From contig NZ_SLYB01000008.1 of assembly GCF_004340985.1 (NCBI RefSeq), positions 1-64,000 of the forward strand: a DNA stretch of 64,000 nucleotides. The letters run 5' to 3'. Positions 25,917-35,267 of the stretch are shown here, one piece after another; the stretch's first letter is position 1; each line of letters starts with the position of its first letter. Both the position numbers and the translations under genes were made by a program. This DNA is from Cricetibacter osteomyelitidis (lineage in GTDB: Bacteria; Pseudomonadota; Gammaproteobacteria; Enterobacterales; Pasteurellaceae). The notes beneath the pieces are model-generated. The model was not told the origin of the DNA and did no database searches. It saw only the letters and a program-made list of their open reading frames with translations.

Positions 25917-27120
25917 TTTTTATCTCACTTTTTTCAATTTTATAATAAAGAATAGGTAATATCAGAATATTTCCAATAATCAATGCAAATGGTATATTCT
26001 CTATACCTGTTCCACTAAGAAAAATTAAAGAAAAAATATATACTAATGTGGCAATTAATGAACTAATTGATACAACTCCATTCTTTCCAAGATAAAATAA
26101 ATTATTAACTAATAATAAATAAGGAATCATCAGACTAAACCCAACTAAAAAAATACTAATATAATAAGATACCCCAATATATTGTTCATCAAGCAACCAT
26201 AAAAATAATGACTCTGGTAATAAATAACTTATTATAAATATAATAGGTGCAACAAAAAGAGATAATAACGACCATTTTAAAATAGTATTTTTATTTAATC
26301 TTTTTTGTTTTAATGCCTCAAAATAATATGGAACAGTTGCTTTATTTATTGCCATAATTAAAATACTAAAAATACTAGCAATCTGAAATCCTGCGGCATA
26401 CACTCCTAAACTTTCTGCCGAATATTGATGATAAACCAGCCATTTGTCCGCCTGTGCTTTTAATGTATTGCTACCATGATGTAGCATTAAAGGTAATCCA
26501 AATGTAAATATATAATTTAAAGAAAGCAATATTTGCTTTTTCTTCCATCTTATTTTTATAACGGCATTGTTTGGAAACAAATAATAAGCCCCTATCACAA
26601 TCAGACACTGAGTTGCGAGCATTGCTATAAACCGAAATAATACTAATTCCGTATTTACTAATTCTAATATTATAACTGTTAATAATGCTGACAGAATTCC
26701 TGTTGCTAATTGGATTTTTACATAACTAATCGCTTGTTTTTGACACTGTCTTACGCTTAATTGTACAGCAAGCATGCTACTTGTTGCTGAAGTTAAAATT
26801 AAAACAGCAAAAATAAGCGATTGATAATATGCTGCAACAAGTAAACCGATTAAAGTAATTAAAGCCGTATATAAATAACCTGAAAAAACTAATGTACCTA
26901 AGTTACGTTTACCATAAAAATAATAGTAACGAGCCACTGCACCATCTTGGCTTAGCCCGACTATAATAGTGAAAAAACTTAAAAAGGCAGTATAGTAAGA
27001 CATCTCACCAAAGCCTTCAACCCCTAGTTTTCGTGTTAAGTAAGGCAATAGTAAAAAAGGCAGAGCTTTTGAAAAAAGCTCTCCACCTAAATAAATCACA
27101 CTGTCTTTAACTACTTTCAT
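25903..27120 (-). CDS. wzx: Wzx-type repeat-unit flippase
   Basis: A 405-residue MATE/MOP-superfamily flippase with about twelve predicted membrane helices. The opening MKVVKDSVIYLGGELFSKALPFLLLPYLTRKLG (split here only as a description of residues 1-33) with the PYLTRKLGVEGFGEMSYY stretch is the usual N-terminal signature of Wzx proteins. It is predicted to move undecaprenyl-linked repeat units across the inner membrane for polymerisation by Wzy. Very AT-rich. First gene of the variable centre of the locus after neuC; a remnant of another coding region lies between them. Confidence 0.87.
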   Translation of the reverse strand: MKVVKDSVIYLGGELFSKALPFLLLPYLTRKLGVEGFGEMSYYTAFLSFFTIIVGLSQDGAVARYYYFYGKRNLGTLVFSGYLYTALITLIGLLVAAYYQSLIFAVLILTSATSSMLAVQLSVRQCQKQAISYVKIQLATGILSALLTVIILELVNTELVLFRFIAMLATQCLIVIGAYYLFPNNAVIKIRWKKKQILLSLNYIFTFGLPLMLHHGSNTLKAQADKWLVYHQYSAESLGVYAAGFQIASIFSILIMAINKATVPYYFEALKQKRLNKNTILKWSLLSLFVAPIIFIISYLLPESLFLWLLDEQYIGVSYYISIFLVGFSLMIPYLLLVNNLFYLGKNGVVSISSLIATLVYIFSLIFLSGTGIENIPFALIIGNILILPILYYKIEKSEIKNERF

Positions 27121-27144
27121 TATTTATTTCTGTTATCTATATAC

Positions 27145-27286
27145 TTAATCAATATTAAACACTTTCTCTAAATCAATTTTTAATTCAGGAAATAATATCG
27201 AACTGAGTATTTCTTGTTCTGTGTAATATCGTGCTAAAACAAAAAATATATTCACGATTAAAATCAAGACTATTTAAGTTTTCTAC
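27145..27286 (-). pseudogene. Remnant of an unidentified coding sequence between neuC and wzx
   Basis: The minus strand shows VENLNSLDFNREYIF from about 27286 and, after a -1 shift, LARYYTEQEILSSILFPEL followed by KIDLEKVFNID and a stop at 27145-27147. The ending is similar in style to the C-termini of Uma2/PD-(D/E)xK-type proteins, which I cannot confirm. No start codon or ribosome site is seen. Probably a scar of gene replacement in the variable part of the polysaccharide locus. Confidence 0.35.
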
Positions 27287-27310
27287 ATATTACATAATTT
27301 TGCCCTGCAA

Positions 27311-28462
27311 TCATAGGTCAAAAAATTCTTTCGGATATGTATTATCTCTCTTTAAAAAATCCTTAATTGCTAAATAAGCTTTTTCCATTGCATTTTCTTG
27401 GTAATAAGGATTTTTCATATTTGGTAATTTTTGCTGAAATTCATTACTTAACAGATATTCGATACCTTTTGTTATTGCAATTTCCTTGGTTTCTACATCA
27501 ATCACGCTATCACCACGCACGCGACCTTGTTGACGATTACCAATATTGATCGTTCCAACGCCAAGAGATGGAGCTTCCAATAAACCGGATGAGCTGTTAC
27601 CGATAATACCTTTGGAATATTTGATTAAGGCAAGGTATTCTTCAGGTTTGACTGATGTAAAAAATTTAAAATTATTTTCATCCGTATATATTTTTAATCG
27701 GCTAAAAATTACATCTGAATGCGTATCGGCATTAGAACCGATGAAAACAAAGTCATACTGAGATTTGAATTTATCTAAAGCATAGATTAGTTCATTTAAC
27801 TGTGCCAACACTGAAATATTTGTTAGGGTTTCAGGATGAAATACCACCATAAAATAAGTGCGGTCGAAATTACCGAATTTTTTTCTTAATTGTTCTTTTG
27901 TTGGTAAAACTAAACTCAACCCATTTTCAGCCCCCAATGAACCAACATTAATCACACTTTCAGGCGGTTCACCAAGCTGTATCACTCGCTTACGATAGGT
28001 CTCCGTTGCCGTTAAGTGAAGCTTGCTCATTTTAGTGATATTATGACGGATAAACTCATCATAATTGCCAAGGGTTTGCTCACCTCCGTGCAGATGAATA
28101 ATAGAGATATTATGCATTGCCGCAGCTGTCGCTACAGAAAGCATCTCATAACGATCACCCAATATAATTACTGCATCAAATTTATTTTGACTAAAAAATT
28201 GCCCAAATTTATCCAAACATTCCGCCATTGAGCTAATAATAGTTTGATTATTTTTACTGTCTAAATTTAATTTGATTTTTGCGGCAATCTTAAAACCATC
28301 TTGCTCAATAATATTAACGGTATTGCCATATTGTTGCTCTAAGTGCATTGCAGTGACCACTAAAGAAAAATCAATAGTATTATCGTCTTGTAAACGTTTA
28401 AGCAAGCGTTTTACAATGCCGTATTCTGCACGTGAACCGGTAATATAAGCAATTTTTTTCAT
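27311..28462 (-). CDS. neuC: UDP-N-acetylglucosamine 2-epimerase (hydrolysing), NeuC
   Basis: A 383-residue GT-B fold enzyme that converts UDP-GlcNAc to ManNAc and UDP, the first step of sialic acid synthesis. Typical segments: ITGSRAEYGIVKRLLKRL, VVTAMHLEQQYGNT, VILGDRYEMLSVATAAAM, IIHLHGGEQTLGNYDEFIRH, VVFHPETLTN and GNSSSGLLEAPSLG, the last two contacting UDP. Length fits NeuC/SiaA-type enzymes. Its start overlaps the neuA stop by one base. The order neuD-neuB-neuA-neuC makes a complete route from UDP-GlcNAc to CMP-sialic acid. Confidence 0.93.
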   Translation of the reverse strand: MKKIAYITGSRAEYGIVKRLLKRLQDDNTIDFSLVVTAMHLEQQYGNTVNIIEQDGFKIAAKIKLNLDSKNNQTIISSMAECLDKFGQFFSQNKFDAVIILGDRYEMLSVATAAAMHNISIIHLHGGEQTLGNYDEFIRHNITKMSKLHLTATETYRKRVIQLGEPPESVINVGSLGAENGLSLVLPTKEQLRKKFGNFDRTYFMVVFHPETLTNISVLAQLNELIYALDKFKSQYDFVFIGSNADTHSDVIFSRLKIYTDENNFKFFTSVKPEEYLALIKYSKGIIGNSSSGLLEAPSLGVGTINIGNRQQGRVRGDSVIDVETKEIAITKGIEYLLSNEFQQKLPNMKNPYYQENAMEKAYLAIKDFLKRDNTYPKEFFDL

Positions 28463-29724
28463 TAAATCACCGCACTTTTTACAATATTTTCTAATAATTG
28501 ATAGCCATTGTTATTCAAATGCAAACCGTCATTGGTGTAATTTAGGTTTAATTTATGGTATTGATCGCTAAATTCATCATCTAAATCAATCCAATTTGCT
28601 TCCGTTAAATGTGTTTTTAAATAGGTATTTAATTGACGAATGTCCTGATTATTACGATCTGCACGGAATGCAACAGGCGTAACCGCTAAAAAATAGATTT
28701 CAATATCACTACGAATATTTTTTAACTTCTGAATTAATTCTTGGATATCGGATAATACACTTTCATTAGTCCAATTTGGTTTAACGATGTCATTTGTGCC
28801 AGTCATCAGAAGCACTTTTTTAGCTAAGGTTTTAACAATGCCACTATCTAATAACAGTTCAATATATTGACGGGTAGAAATGCCGGAAACCGCAATATTT
28901 TGCACAGTCAAGTTTGCTAATTTTTCAATATTCCATTGATCTAAAATAGAATGGCCGACAAAAGTAATATTTGCTTGTCGGTTGAAATTTTCTTTTTTAG
29001 CTAAAATACGCTGTTTAATTTGATTCAATAATATGTTTTCTTTATTTCGTTGCTGAATAAGAAAATAAAAATGTTCAAAATCGGTTCTATCATCAATATC
29101 AACCGATACTGTTTTATCCATAAAATAAGCTAAAGATTTTTCACCATAAAAATGTTTTTGAGCTAAATATTCTTTTGGCTTCGCCAAAAAAAAAGCACCA
29201 TTAGGTGAATACTCAGGCGAATAGTTTTGGCGAGCATAATTAGAATAATCAAGCTGAAAATATTTTAAACTTTCATCTTCATCAATTTTACGTGTCAATG
29301 TTGTCGGTTTATGAGCATCGGTTACAGATACTAAAAAATCAAATTTATCAAAATTTTTCTCAAACTTTTCGCAGGCTTCTTTAATATGCTGAACCGTTCT
29401 TAACGGGGATGTCGGTTGGAGTTGTACAAAGTAATCAAATTCTGTATCTGCATATTTTAATAATACATCTTCAAGTGCAACAAAAGAACTTGCTGTATCG
29501 GTTGCTAAATGTGGTGCACGATTTATAAACTCGATCGGATAATGAGAAAGTGCATCAATATATTCTTGTGAATCTGTTGTTACGATGATTTTATCAAAAA
29601 CGTTGGATTCAATCGCAGCATCGATAGAATATGCCATCAGCGGCTTTCCATCAACTAACAACATATTTTTATTCGGCAAGCCTTTTGAGCCGGCTCTGGC
29701 TGTAATAATTGCTATTTTTTTCAT
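28462..29724 (-). CDS. neuA: CMP-sialic acid synthetase fused to an SGNH domain
   Basis: A 420-residue two-domain protein. Residues 1-228 are a CMP-N-acetylneuraminate synthetase: ITARAGSKGLPNKNML (nucleotide loop), KIIVTTDSQEYIDAL, QLQPTSPLRTVQHI, and DIDDRTDF with the metal-binding Asp pair. Residues 253-420 are an SGNH hydrolase domain with S259 (VGHSILDQW), G280 (SGIS), GTND at 309-312 and D399/H402 (NDGLHLNNNGY). Such fusions are known in E. coli K1, where the second domain is a sialic acid O-acetylesterase; plain NeuA is about 220-230 residues. The SGNH half here is closely matched by the separate protein at 14591-15184. An uptake signal lies at the start of neuA's stop region (28468-28480). 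Confidence 0.92.
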   Translation of the reverse strand: MKKIAIITARAGSKGLPNKNMLLVDGKPLMAYSIDAAIESNVFDKIIVTTDSQEYIDALSHYPIEFINRAPHLATDTASSFVALEDVLLKYADTEFDYFVQLQPTSPLRTVQHIKEACEKFEKNFDKFDFLVSVTDAHKPTTLTRKIDEDESLKYFQLDYSNYARQNYSPEYSPNGAFFLAKPKEYLAQKHFYGEKSLAYFMDKTVSVDIDDRTDFEHFYFLIQQRNKENILLNQIKQRILAKKENFNRQANITFVGHSILDQWNIEKLANLTVQNIAVSGISTRQYIELLLDSGIVKTLAKKVLLMTGTNDIVKPNWTNESVLSDIQELIQKLKNIRSDIEIYFLAVTPVAFRADRNNQDIRQLNTYLKTHLTEANWIDLDDEFSDQYHKLNLNYTNDGLHLNNNGYQLLENIVKSAVI

Positions 29725-29736
29725 AAATAATACCGT

Positions 29737-30783
29737 TTACACTTGTTGATTTTCAAATCTGTTATCTACAATTAGCTGATCTTCAGCAAAATCATTTTGT
29801 GCTTCTTTACCTAAAATATCATACCAATACATCGGACTAATGCCATTTCCGGGGCGTTTAGTTGTAATATTTTCAACTGTAAAAATTTCACCTTTTTTAA
29901 TCGTACGAGCAGCAATAATGGATTTTCTTGCCACAATTTTATTTTTTGCCTCAGATGGAGTGACAATTTTTTTTGAAGAACCTAAGGCTTTTTCAACCGC
30001 CCGAATGCCTTTACATAATAACTCGAGTTCATCAGGAGTCACTGAGGCTTTATGATCCGGCCCTTCAAAATTTTTGTCGAGCGTAAAATGCTTCTCAATA
30101 AATGTAATACCATAAGGTACGGCAGCGATACCGGCAAAATAGCCTTCCGAATGATCAGAAAAACCGATATTAAAACCCACAAATTCAGATTTTAATTGAT
30201 GAATTGCATTTAAGTTTACATCTTCAAATGGTGTAGGATATTCAGTATTACAATGTAAAACAGTTATATCTTTTCTTGCCATACCATCTTTTTCTAAAAT
30301 ATTTAATGACCATTTAATTTCATCAAGCGTTGCCATTCCGGTCGAAATGACAATAGTTTTTCCTTCTATCGGCAGGCGAGCGATTTTTTCTAAATAAGGC
30401 AGATTAGTTAATTCACCTGAAGGGATTTTCCACACTTTTTGCTGCTGTAAAGCTAAAAAATCAATAGATTCCATATCAAAAGGCGTAGAAAACACTTCTA
30501 ATCCCAGTGAACGGGCATAAGCTTCCAATTTAATAAACTCATTATAGGGTAACTCAAGTTTACGTGTCATTTCTAATTGAGAATCAGCTGTGCCGGTAGT
30601 GACTTTTTGATATTCTGCTTTTGGTGCATATTTAGAAATCAGTTTATCTGCTTTAAAAGTTTGAAATTTCACAGCATCAACACCGCACTTTTTCGCCACA
30701 TCAACCATTTTATAAGCTAAGTTGACATCACCGTTGTGATTACAACCAATTTCAGCTACGATAAACACTTTATTTTTAGACAT
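29737..30783 (-). CDS. neuB: N-acetylneuraminate synthase
   Basis: A 348-residue NeuB that condenses ManNAc with phosphoenolpyruvate to N-acetylneuraminic acid. The TIM-barrel domain carries VFIVAEIGCNHNGDVNLAY, VDAVKFQTFKADKLIS, IPSGELTNLPYLE, VISTGMATLDEI, HCNTEYPTP, GFSDHSEGYFAGIAA and the catalytic EKHFTLDKNFEGPDHKAS; the C-terminal antifreeze-like SAF domain (about 285-348) has ARKSIIAARTIKKGE and KRPGNGISP. I start at the ATG at 30783, preceded by TAGGA at good spacing, rather than at an upstream ATG that would overlap neuD by 47 bases. Even so the two genes overlap by 8 bases. Confidence 0.94.
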   Translation of the reverse strand: MSKNKVFIVAEIGCNHNGDVNLAYKMVDVAKKCGVDAVKFQTFKADKLISKYAPKAEYQKVTTGTADSQLEMTRKLELPYNEFIKLEAYARSLGLEVFSTPFDMESIDFLALQQQKVWKIPSGELTNLPYLEKIARLPIEGKTIVISTGMATLDEIKWSLNILEKDGMARKDITVLHCNTEYPTPFEDVNLNAIHQLKSEFVGFNIGFSDHSEGYFAGIAAVPYGITFIEKHFTLDKNFEGPDHKASVTPDELELLCKGIRAVEKALGSSKKIVTPSEAKNKIVARKSIIAARTIKKGEIFTVENITTKRPGNGISPMYWYDILGKEAQNDFAEDQLIVDNRFENQQV

Positions 30784-31420
30784 TTTTATTCCTAATGACT
30801 CTGGCAGGCACGCCTGCAACAACTAAATTATCCTGAATAGAGCGAATTACAACACTTCCGGAACCGACCGTGACATTTCTACCAATATGAAGTTGCCCGT
30901 TAAACACACTGGAACTGCCAATAAAAGAAAGCTCATCGATAGTCACATCGCCATTAATCGTCACATTCGTCGAAATATTGCAATGATTTGCAATTTTGCA
31001 ACCGTGTTCAATAAGCGTTTTACTATTGATTATGCAATTATCCCCAATTTGACTGTCACCGTTAATAATTGCCATTTTACCAATATACACTGAACGCCCG
31101 ATTCGGGTAAAACGGGAAATCAATGCACTTTTATCTATAATACTGATTAACTTGCATTGATAGTTCATTAAAATCTGATATTTTTCTAAACGGTGTTCAT
31201 TATCACCAATACTGATAAAATAATGATATTTATCCCGTTCAACAAAACTTTCAAGATCACTTGCCACTATAGGATAACCTAAATGCTCACTTCCAATGGG
31301 TTTAAACTTGTCAATAAATCCACAAAATTCATATTCAGCATGATCCAAGCTATCTAAAGCGGATTTAGCATAGCCACCCGCACCAAGAAAGATGACTTTA
31401 TTTTTGTTCATTCCTATCAT
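30776..31420 (-). CDS. neuD: NeuD-family sialic acid O-acetyltransferase
   Basis: A 214-residue protein with an N-terminal nucleotide-fold domain (VIFLGAGGYAKSALDSL) and a left-handed beta-helix of hexapeptide repeats from about residue 95 (IGRSVYIGKMAIINGDSQIG and following) ending in VVAGVPARVIRNK. NeuD proteins use acetyl-CoA to O-acetylate sialic acid and some promote NeuB activity. Histidine in GCKIANHCNIS sits where the catalytic base is expected. Taken with the esterase-like SGNH domain on NeuA, the locus contains both halves of an acetylation and de-acetylation cycle. Alternative start at the fourth codon is possible because an AGGA lies immediately before it. Confidence 0.88.
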   Translation of the reverse strand: MIGMNKNKVIFLGAGGYAKSALDSLDHAEYEFCGFIDKFKPIGSEHLGYPIVASDLESFVERDKYHYFISIGDNEHRLEKYQILMNYQCKLISIIDKSALISRFTRIGRSVYIGKMAIINGDSQIGDNCIINSKTLIEHGCKIANHCNISTNVTINGDVTIDELSFIGSSSVFNGQLHIGRNVTVGSGSVVIRSIQDNLVVAGVPARVIRNKNV

Positions 31421-31437
31421 TGATTATTTTTGACCTT

Positions 31438-32577
31438 TTATGCTTTTTCTTTTTTAAATGCACGAGAAAGCAAAATAACAAAAGAAGATAAAATTAATCC
31501 TAATAATAAACCGATGATTAAAATAATCAACTTCTTGGGCTTATCTTTAACTACCGGATAATCCGGCGAAGCCAAATAACTACATGACTGCCCTTCCACA
31601 CTTTGTGCTTTAGCAAATAAAGGCTCAAGTTGTTTTAATTGATCGGCAATTTGATAATAGCGTGGCGGATAAATTAATTTATCGCTTTTGACGACATCAA
31701 TTTGTGCTTTCAAATATTTTTCTCCCAGCATAAATAAATATAAGCCTTCATTAAGTTTTGAATCTGCCAATGAAATTTTAGAATCGGCTAATGCCGCATT
31801 AGCGGCGGCAATGGTAGCGGCTGCGGTTTCATTGTAATTAAATGATTTATTGTATTCTTTAATACCCGCATGTGCCGCGATATCATAAGCTTTGTTGAGG
31901 TTATTAAGCTGAACAATATTCTCTACAATTAAATTTTGTGTAATCTCTTGTTGCTCATGCTTTAAATCCTTGATTTCTTTATCAAAAAGAACCAAGAAAT
32001 CATTTAAATCCTGTTTATAGGCCTTTTCATTAATAAAGGCAATAAAGGCTTTCAATGTATCTTGTGCTAATGCCGGTGTTTCGGCATAAAAGCTAATACG
32101 GTTATCTACTGCATTAGGCTCTTTTTTCGGGTCAGGTTGTGTAAACACTATAGCTTCGTTAACAAGCTTCGCCAATATTTTACGTTGTTCCTGTTCATCC
32201 TTGCCTTCCGATTCAATTTTATAAACATCAGAATTAATAAAGAATGCTTCTTTTTCGTCGGCAGATTGTGCTAATTGGGAAAAACGAGCAAAAATTTCTT
32301 TTACAATTTCTGTTTCTTTTTTCTCTTTATCATCTTTTATGCCAAGAATACGGGAATATTCATTGCGTAGTTGAAGATAACCGCCTAATTCCGCATAAGT
32401 CGGTTCAACTACACGGGCATTAGATGTCCATTGTTCTTTTGCAGTAAAAGCGTACACGGCGGCAAATAGGGTGGTAATAAGTGCGGTTAAAATTATCCGG
32501 ATTTTCTTATCCCAGAGTAGTGTGATAAGTTCTATCAGATTGATTTCATCATTATGCTGAATGTGAGAGTTTGGCAT
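31438..32577 (-). CDS. wzz: Wzz chain-length regulator
   Basis: A 379-residue inner-membrane chain-length determinant of the Wzz/PCP-1 type. The N-terminal helix (about 29-50, LTALITTLFAAVYAF) follows the short cytoplasmic IQHNDEINLIELITLLWDKK; the long periplasmic coiled-coil region (about 55-345) carries the SYLASPDYPVVKDKPKK motif just before the C-terminal helix (about 354-375) and the basic end SRAFKKEKA. It sets O-antigen or capsule chain length with Wzy. I choose the ATG at 32577, preceded by AGGA at seven bases, rather than 32601. It is the first gene of the minus-strand operon. No ops/JUMPstart element was found upstream. Confidence 0.87.
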   Translation of the reverse strand: MPNSHIQHNDEINLIELITLLWDKKIRIILTALITTLFAAVYAFTAKEQWTSNARVVEPTYAELGGYLQLRNEYSRILGIKDDKEKKETEIVKEIFARFSQLAQSADEKEAFFINSDVYKIESEGKDEQEQRKILAKLVNEAIVFTQPDPKKEPNAVDNRISFYAETPALAQDTLKAFIAFINEKAYKQDLNDFLVLFDKEIKDLKHEQQEITQNLIVENIVQLNNLNKAYDIAAHAGIKEYNKSFNYNETAAATIAAANAALADSKISLADSKLNEGLYLFMLGEKYLKAQIDVVKSDKLIYPPRYYQIADQLKQLEPLFAKAQSVEGQSCSYLASPDYPVVKDKPKKLIILIIGLLLGLILSSFVILLSRAFKKEKA

Positions 32578-32736
32578 AAATTTCCTGCTCATAAAGTCCA
32601 AAATAGTAAATATTCAACCAGCTATTTATTAACGCATTACTTAGACAGAATAAATCGAAAGTAGTTTACAATTTGTTTTATCTTTATAATGGTTAACACC
32701 TCCAAACGACTATCAAAACAAAGCCTCACCTTATTA

Positions 32737-32751
32737 TGAGAATCATTATTA
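32737..32751. promoter_or_regulatory. Fur-like box between wzz and infA
   Basis: TGAGAATCATTATTA matches the 7-1-7 Fur core TGATAAT-N-ATTATCA at all but two positions. It lies about 160 bases before wzz and 280 before infA, so if real it is more likely to act on the wzz-led operon. Binding is inferred only; the region is AT-rich, which raises the chance of a false match. Confidence 0.35.
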
Positions 32752-32951
32752 TTAGCAATAATTATAATAACTTACGAAATATTGCAGAATCTATTTCATA
32801 TTATTATCATCACTCCATAAAAAGCAAGATTATTTTATATAACCATTTTTTATAATATAAAAAATAATTAATTTTTAATCATTTACCGGCCCGCTATAAC
32901 ATAGTTGAAATGCAAAAAAGAAAAAGATTACTTTTTCGCCAAAATAACTCT

Positions 32952-32979
32952 TTAAGAACATCGTCGAAAAAGGTATAAT
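32952..32979 (+). promoter_or_regulatory. Likely infA promoter
   Basis: A -35-like TTAAGA (32952-32957) and -10 TATAAT (32974-32979) are 16 bases apart and 50 bases before the infA start. Confidence 0.5.
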
Positions 32980-33017
32980 CCGCAGCCGATAATATCTTAT
33001 ATCTGATGAATTAATAA

Positions 33018-33248
<231 letters not shown>

Positions 33249-33264
33249 TTATTTCAAGATTCTT

Positions 33265-33304
33265 AAAATGCACAATTAAACAATACGTTAGTTGTGCATT
33301 TTTT
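33265..33304 (+). terminator. Intrinsic terminator after infA
   Basis: Arms 33265-33275 (AAAATGCACAA) and 33292-33302 pair perfectly over 11 bases, with a T tract. Confidence 0.75.
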
Positions 33305-33333
33305 GTATTTGATAAAATTTTAGGAAAATTTTT

Positions 33334-33999
33334 ATGTTATTGACCGCACTTTATATTATCGGCATCACTGCCGAGGCGATTACCGGTGCTTTAGCTGCCG
33401 GACGAGAAAAAATGGATATTTTCGGTGTAATTATTATCGCCTCAATGACGGCTATCGGTGGCGGCTCAGTACGCGATATGTTGCTTGGACACTATCCGCT
33501 CGGCTGGGTAAAACATCCGGAATACATTATGATCGTTGCCAGTGCAGCTATTTTGACCGTGTTTATCGCTCCCTTCATCCGTAATTTTATGCAATATTTT
33601 CGTACTATCTTTTTGGTGTTAGATGCACTCGGGCTGATTGTATTTTCTATTATCGGTGCACAAGTTGCCTTAGATATGGGGCACGGTTTTATGATTGCCG
33701 GCGTTGCGGCTATTGTTACCGGCGCCTTTGGCGGTGTGTTGCGGGATTTATTATGCAACCGCATTCCGTTGGTTTTTCAAAAAGAGCTGTATGCCAGTAT
33801 TGCATTACTTGCCACTTGCATTTATATTGGTTTGCAACAACTCGGTATTGAGCATAATGCAGTGGTTATCATCACGTTAATCAGCGGTTTTGTGCTACGA
33901 TTGCTGGCAATCTATTTTGAGTTAGGGCTGCCTGTTTTTGACTATCAAGAACAGGACACGCCAAAACTTGACGATAAATTACCAAAAAAGACCAAATAG
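33334..33999 (+). CDS. TRIC-type (UPF0126/YicG) membrane channel protein
   Basis: A 221-residue inner-membrane protein with seven predicted helices in two repeated halves. Each half carries the diagnostic glycine-rich kink and arginine: [14 protein letters not shown] near residue 47-60 and [19 protein letters not shown] near 129-147. Prokaryotic TRIC proteins conduct potassium or other cations; YicG-type members have also been linked to amino acid uptake, so the substrate is uncertain. Uptake signal at the gene start (about 33342). It sits 11 bases before proA, suggesting cotranscription. Confidence 0.85.
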   Translation: MLLTALYIIGITAEAITGALAAGREKMDIFGVIIIASMTAIGGGSVRDMLLGHYPLGWVKHPEYIMIVASAAILTVFIAPFIRNFMQYFRTIFLVLDALGLIVFSIIGAQVALDMGHGFMIAGVAAIVTGAFGGVLRDLLCNRIPLVFQKELYASIALLATCIYIGLQQLGIEHNAVVIITLISGFVLRLLAIYFELGLPVFDYQEQDTPKLDDKLPKKTK

Positions 34000-34010
34000 G
34001 AACAACGCAT

Positions 34011-35267
34011 ATGACAGATTTAATCCAAATGGGCAAAGATGCCAGACAAGCTGCTTTTGCATTGGCACAATTATCACAAAAAGAAAAAAACCGTGCCTTA
34101 CGAATTATTGCCGAACAGTTAGAAGCACAAAGTGCGGTCATTTTAGCGGAAAATATCAAAGATATTGAAATTGCACGTAAAAACGGGTTATCGGAAGCTA
34201 TTATCGATCGTTTATTACTGACGGAATCCCGCCTGCAAAGCATCGCCAATGATGTGCGTCACGTCATGTCATTAGCGGATCCTGTGGGACAAATTATGGA
34301 CGGAAGTTTACTCGACAGCGGTTTACGCATTGAACGAGTGCGTGTACCGGTGGGCGTAATCGGTACAATTTACGAATCCCGCCCTAACGTTACTATTGAT
34401 GTGGCAAGCCTGTGTTTAAAAACCGGTAATGCCGTAATTTTACGCGGCGGCAAAGAAACTCAATATTCCAATAAAATTTTAGTGGACGTAGTGCAACAAG
34501 CGTTGTCTCAAGCAGGTTTGCCGAAAACAGCCGTGCAAGCCATTACCGATCCTGATCGCACATTAATTATGGAATTATTAAAACTTGATCAATATGTGGA
34601 TATGATTATTCCGCGTGGCGGTGCGGGCTTGCACGATCTTTGCAAACAACATTCTACGATTCCGGTGATTGTCGGCGGTATCGGTATTTGCCATTTATTT
34701 ATGGAACAAACCGCAGATCAGGAAAAATCCTTATCGGTGATTGAAAACGCCAAAACCCAGCGTCCAAGCACTTGTAACACCTTAGAAACCTTATTAGTGC
34801 AAGAATCTATCGCAGCCGAATTTTTGCCGAAATTAGCCAATCACTTAAAAGGCAAAGTGAATTTTCACGCAGATTCGACCGCACTTGCGATTTTGCAGCA
34901 AGCGGGAGCGAATGTATCACCGGTTACCGATGAGCAACTACGTAATGAGTGGCTGACTTATGAATTAAATGTGGTAATTGTGAAAGATATAGTTGAAGCA
35001 GTGTCACATATTCGCGAATACGGCAGCCAACACTCGGACGGTATTTTAACGGAATCCGCACGATTAGCACGACAATTCGTGCTGCAAGTGGATTCTGCTG
35101 CGGTGTATGTGAATGCCAGCACCCGATTCACCGACGGCGGACAATTCGGCTTAGGAGCAGAAGTGGCTGTCAGCACACAAAAGCTGCACGCCCGCGGCCC
35201 AATGGGATTAGAAGCACTCACCACTTACAAATGGGTAGGCATGGGAGATTACACCTCTCGTGCCTAA
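34011..35267 (+). CDS. proA: Gamma-glutamyl phosphate reductase
   Basis: A 418-residue aldehyde dehydrogenase-superfamily enzyme that reduces glutamyl-5-phosphate with NADPH in proline synthesis. Features: [45 protein letters not shown], and the catalytic cysteine in [17 protein letters not shown], then [30 protein letters not shown] split over the C-terminal part. Length is typical (417 in E. coli). proB is not adjacent. The next gene's start lies inside its last codons. Confidence 0.95.
   Translation: MTDLIQMGKDARQAAFALAQLSQKEKNRALRIIAEQLEAQSAVILAENIKDIEIARKNGLSEAIIDRLLLTESRLQSIANDVRHVMSLADPVGQIMDGSLLDSGLRIERVRVPVGVIGTIYESRPNVTIDVASLCLKTGNAVILRGGKETQYSNKILVDVVQQALSQAGLPKTAVQAITDPDRTLIMELLKLDQYVDMIIPRGGAGLHDLCKQHSTIPVIVGGIGICHLFMEQTADQEKSLSVIENAKTQRPSTCNTLETLLVQESIAAEFLPKLANHLKGKVNFHADSTALAILQQAGANVSPVTDEQLRNEWLTYELNVVIVKDIVEAVSHIREYGSQHSDGILTESARLARQFVLQVDSAAVYVNASTRFTDGGQFGLGAEVAVSTQKLHARGPMGLEALTTYKWVGMGDYTSRA

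Noticed and set aside
28462-29230. SGNH half of NeuA as a separate gene
   Set aside because: The frame is continuous from the synthetase domain with no internal stop or ribosome site, and such fusions are known.
30784-30822. Longer neuB starting at an upstream ATG
   Set aside because: The extra 13 residues overlap neuD by a further 39 bases, lack a ribosome site and are not part of the NeuB family; the ATG at 30783 has TAGGA at good spacing.
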